Source of the DNA: Verrucomicrobiia bacterium
GTDB lineage: Bacteria > Verrucomicrobiota > Verrucomicrobiia > Limisphaerales > JADLHS01
Reading direction: 5' to 3'
DNA length: 64,000 nt
Assembly (NCBI GenBank): GCA_023953615.1
Contig: JAMLJH010000001.1
Location: 2,335,360 to 2,399,359 of the forward strand
Shown here: in pieces, positions 63,421 to 64,000 of the stretch
Layout: each line of letters opens with the position of its first letter
How positions within the stretch are numbered: position 1 is the first letter of the stretch
Notes under the pieces: generated by a model
Told to the model about the DNA's origin: nothing
Seen by the model: only the letters and a program-made list of their open reading frames with translations
Databases searched by the model: none
Translations under genes and position numbers: made by a program

Positions 63421-63428
63421 ACCTGGTT

Positions 63429-64000
63429 TTAGAGTCCCGTGGGGTGATCCAAAAAGACCCACGGCAGGTGAAACTTCCTGGCCAACTGTGCCGCCAGCGC
63501 TTTGACGCCGAATGTTTCCGTGGCGTAATGGCCGGCGTAAAACACGTTCAATCCAAGTTCCTCGGCCAGGGCATAAGTCCAGTGCGGCCCTTCGCCGGTG
63601 ATGAACGTGTCCACTCCCGCCGTCGCCGCCAGTTTGAGTTCTGATCCCGCGCCGCCCGTGACGATGCCAATGCGCCGACAAATTTCCGGTCCGCCTGGAA
63701 TGCAAAGTGGTTGGTGGCCGGTGGCGGTTGCCAATCGTGCCGTGAGCGTTTCGCGCGGCACTGCGGCTGTCGTTTGCAAACCGATGTATTGTCCGTGGCT
63801 GGGGAAGAACGGCACGCCCGTTTTGAAGCCCAAAGCGCGGGCCAGTTGGGCGTTATTCCCGAGGCGCGGATGTAAATCCAGCGGCAGGTGCGAACTGTAA
63901 ACCGCCAGATCCTGCGTCAGGAGCGACTGGAGCAGTTCGTATTTTTTACCGGTCCACGGGTGGGACGCTGACCAAAACAGTCCGTGATGCACGAGCAGCA
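63429..64000 (-). CDS. Nif3-like dinuclear metal centre protein (partial)
   Basis: The C-terminal 190 or so residues of a Nif3/YbgI family protein; the gene runs off the right edge. Family marks are LVHHGLFW near the edge, the YSSHLPLDLHPRLGNNAQLARALG segment, and the C-terminal metal-site region with GEGPHWTYALAEELG and GHYATETFGVKAL. These proteins bind two metals in a toroidal hexamer; some are annotated as GTP cyclohydrolase I type 2, which is doubtful. The final residues (FLDHPTGL) are the natural C-terminus. Confidence 0.92.
   Translation of the reverse strand, partial: LLVHHGLFWSASHPWTGKKYELLQSLLTQDLAVYSSHLPLDLHPRLGNNAQLARALGFKTGVPFFPSHGQYIGLQTTAAVPRETLTARLATATGHQPLCIPGGPEICRRIGIVTGGAGSELKLAATAGVDTFITGEGPHWTYALAEELGLNVFYAGHYATETFGVKALAAQLARKFHLPWVFLDHPTGL

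Overview
The window looks like the chromosome of a verrucomicrobial bacterium (Pedosphaera/Limisphaera-like). This lineage call is inferred from several features together: prepilin-like proteins with a C-terminal H-X9-DG signature, an exosortase with EpsI and a PEP-CTERM protein, large secreted Calx-beta and autotransporter-associated beta-strand proteins, and many GxxExxY, four-helix-bundle and REP-transposase inserts. No phylogenetic marker was compared.

Region 1 (107-22100, +) is a respiratory complex I operon in the order nuoC, D, E, F, G, H, I, J, K, L, M, N. Almost every junction holds guest DNA: DUF4160, DUF2442, a HigB-type toxin with an HTH-less partner and a small membrane protein (C/D); a type II restriction-modification pair and an antisense tRNA-Gln (E/F); a GxxExxY gene bounded by 23-bp inverted repeats (F/G); DUF4258 and DUF2283 (G/H); a REP-associated transposase between mirrored hairpins (H/I); palindromic TAACG elements (J/K, K/L); an NYN gene between a truncated and a complete nuoM start (L/M); and a HerA-type ATPase (M/N). 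Most guests run with the operon and touch or overlap the next nuo start, so the core genes stay intact.

Region 2 (22212-31240) is an exopolysaccharide and exosortase locus. A minus-strand set encodes WecB/TagA-type transferase, exosortase, EpsI, polyprenyl glycosylphosphotransferase and UDP-glucuronate decarboxylase. A plus-strand set encodes a GT4, an NAD synthase lacking its glutaminase cysteine, and a GT2.

Region 3 (31326-36081, -) holds two pseudopilin-like genes, a remnant of a third, and a modular Calx-beta protein.

Region 4 (36563-45461, +) is a coiled-coil/MoxR/DUF58/BatA-type operon with its own guests: a DUF5343 plus HEPN-like pair, a REP array with its transposase flanked by a duplicated DUF58 start, and a four-helix-bundle gene between inverted repeats.

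Region 5 (45462-48046) is a genomic scrap zone with an IS110 remnant, one convincing integron attC-like site with a cassette-like ORF, and dispersed repeats.

Region 6 (48047-64000) has ruvB, a six-hairpin glycosidase-like gene, two more giant secreted proteins, a ureidoglycine aminohydrolase-like bicupin with two altered metal ligands, a PEP-CTERM protein, an orphan DNA methyltransferase with a degenerate N-terminal half, another pseudopilin, and a partial Nif3-family gene at the edge.

The most notable signal is that two unrelated operons carry the same scar. In each, a duplicated 5' end of a host gene, diverged mostly at synonymous sites, brackets inserted cargo (15667/16531 for nuoM and 40829/42140 for DUF58).
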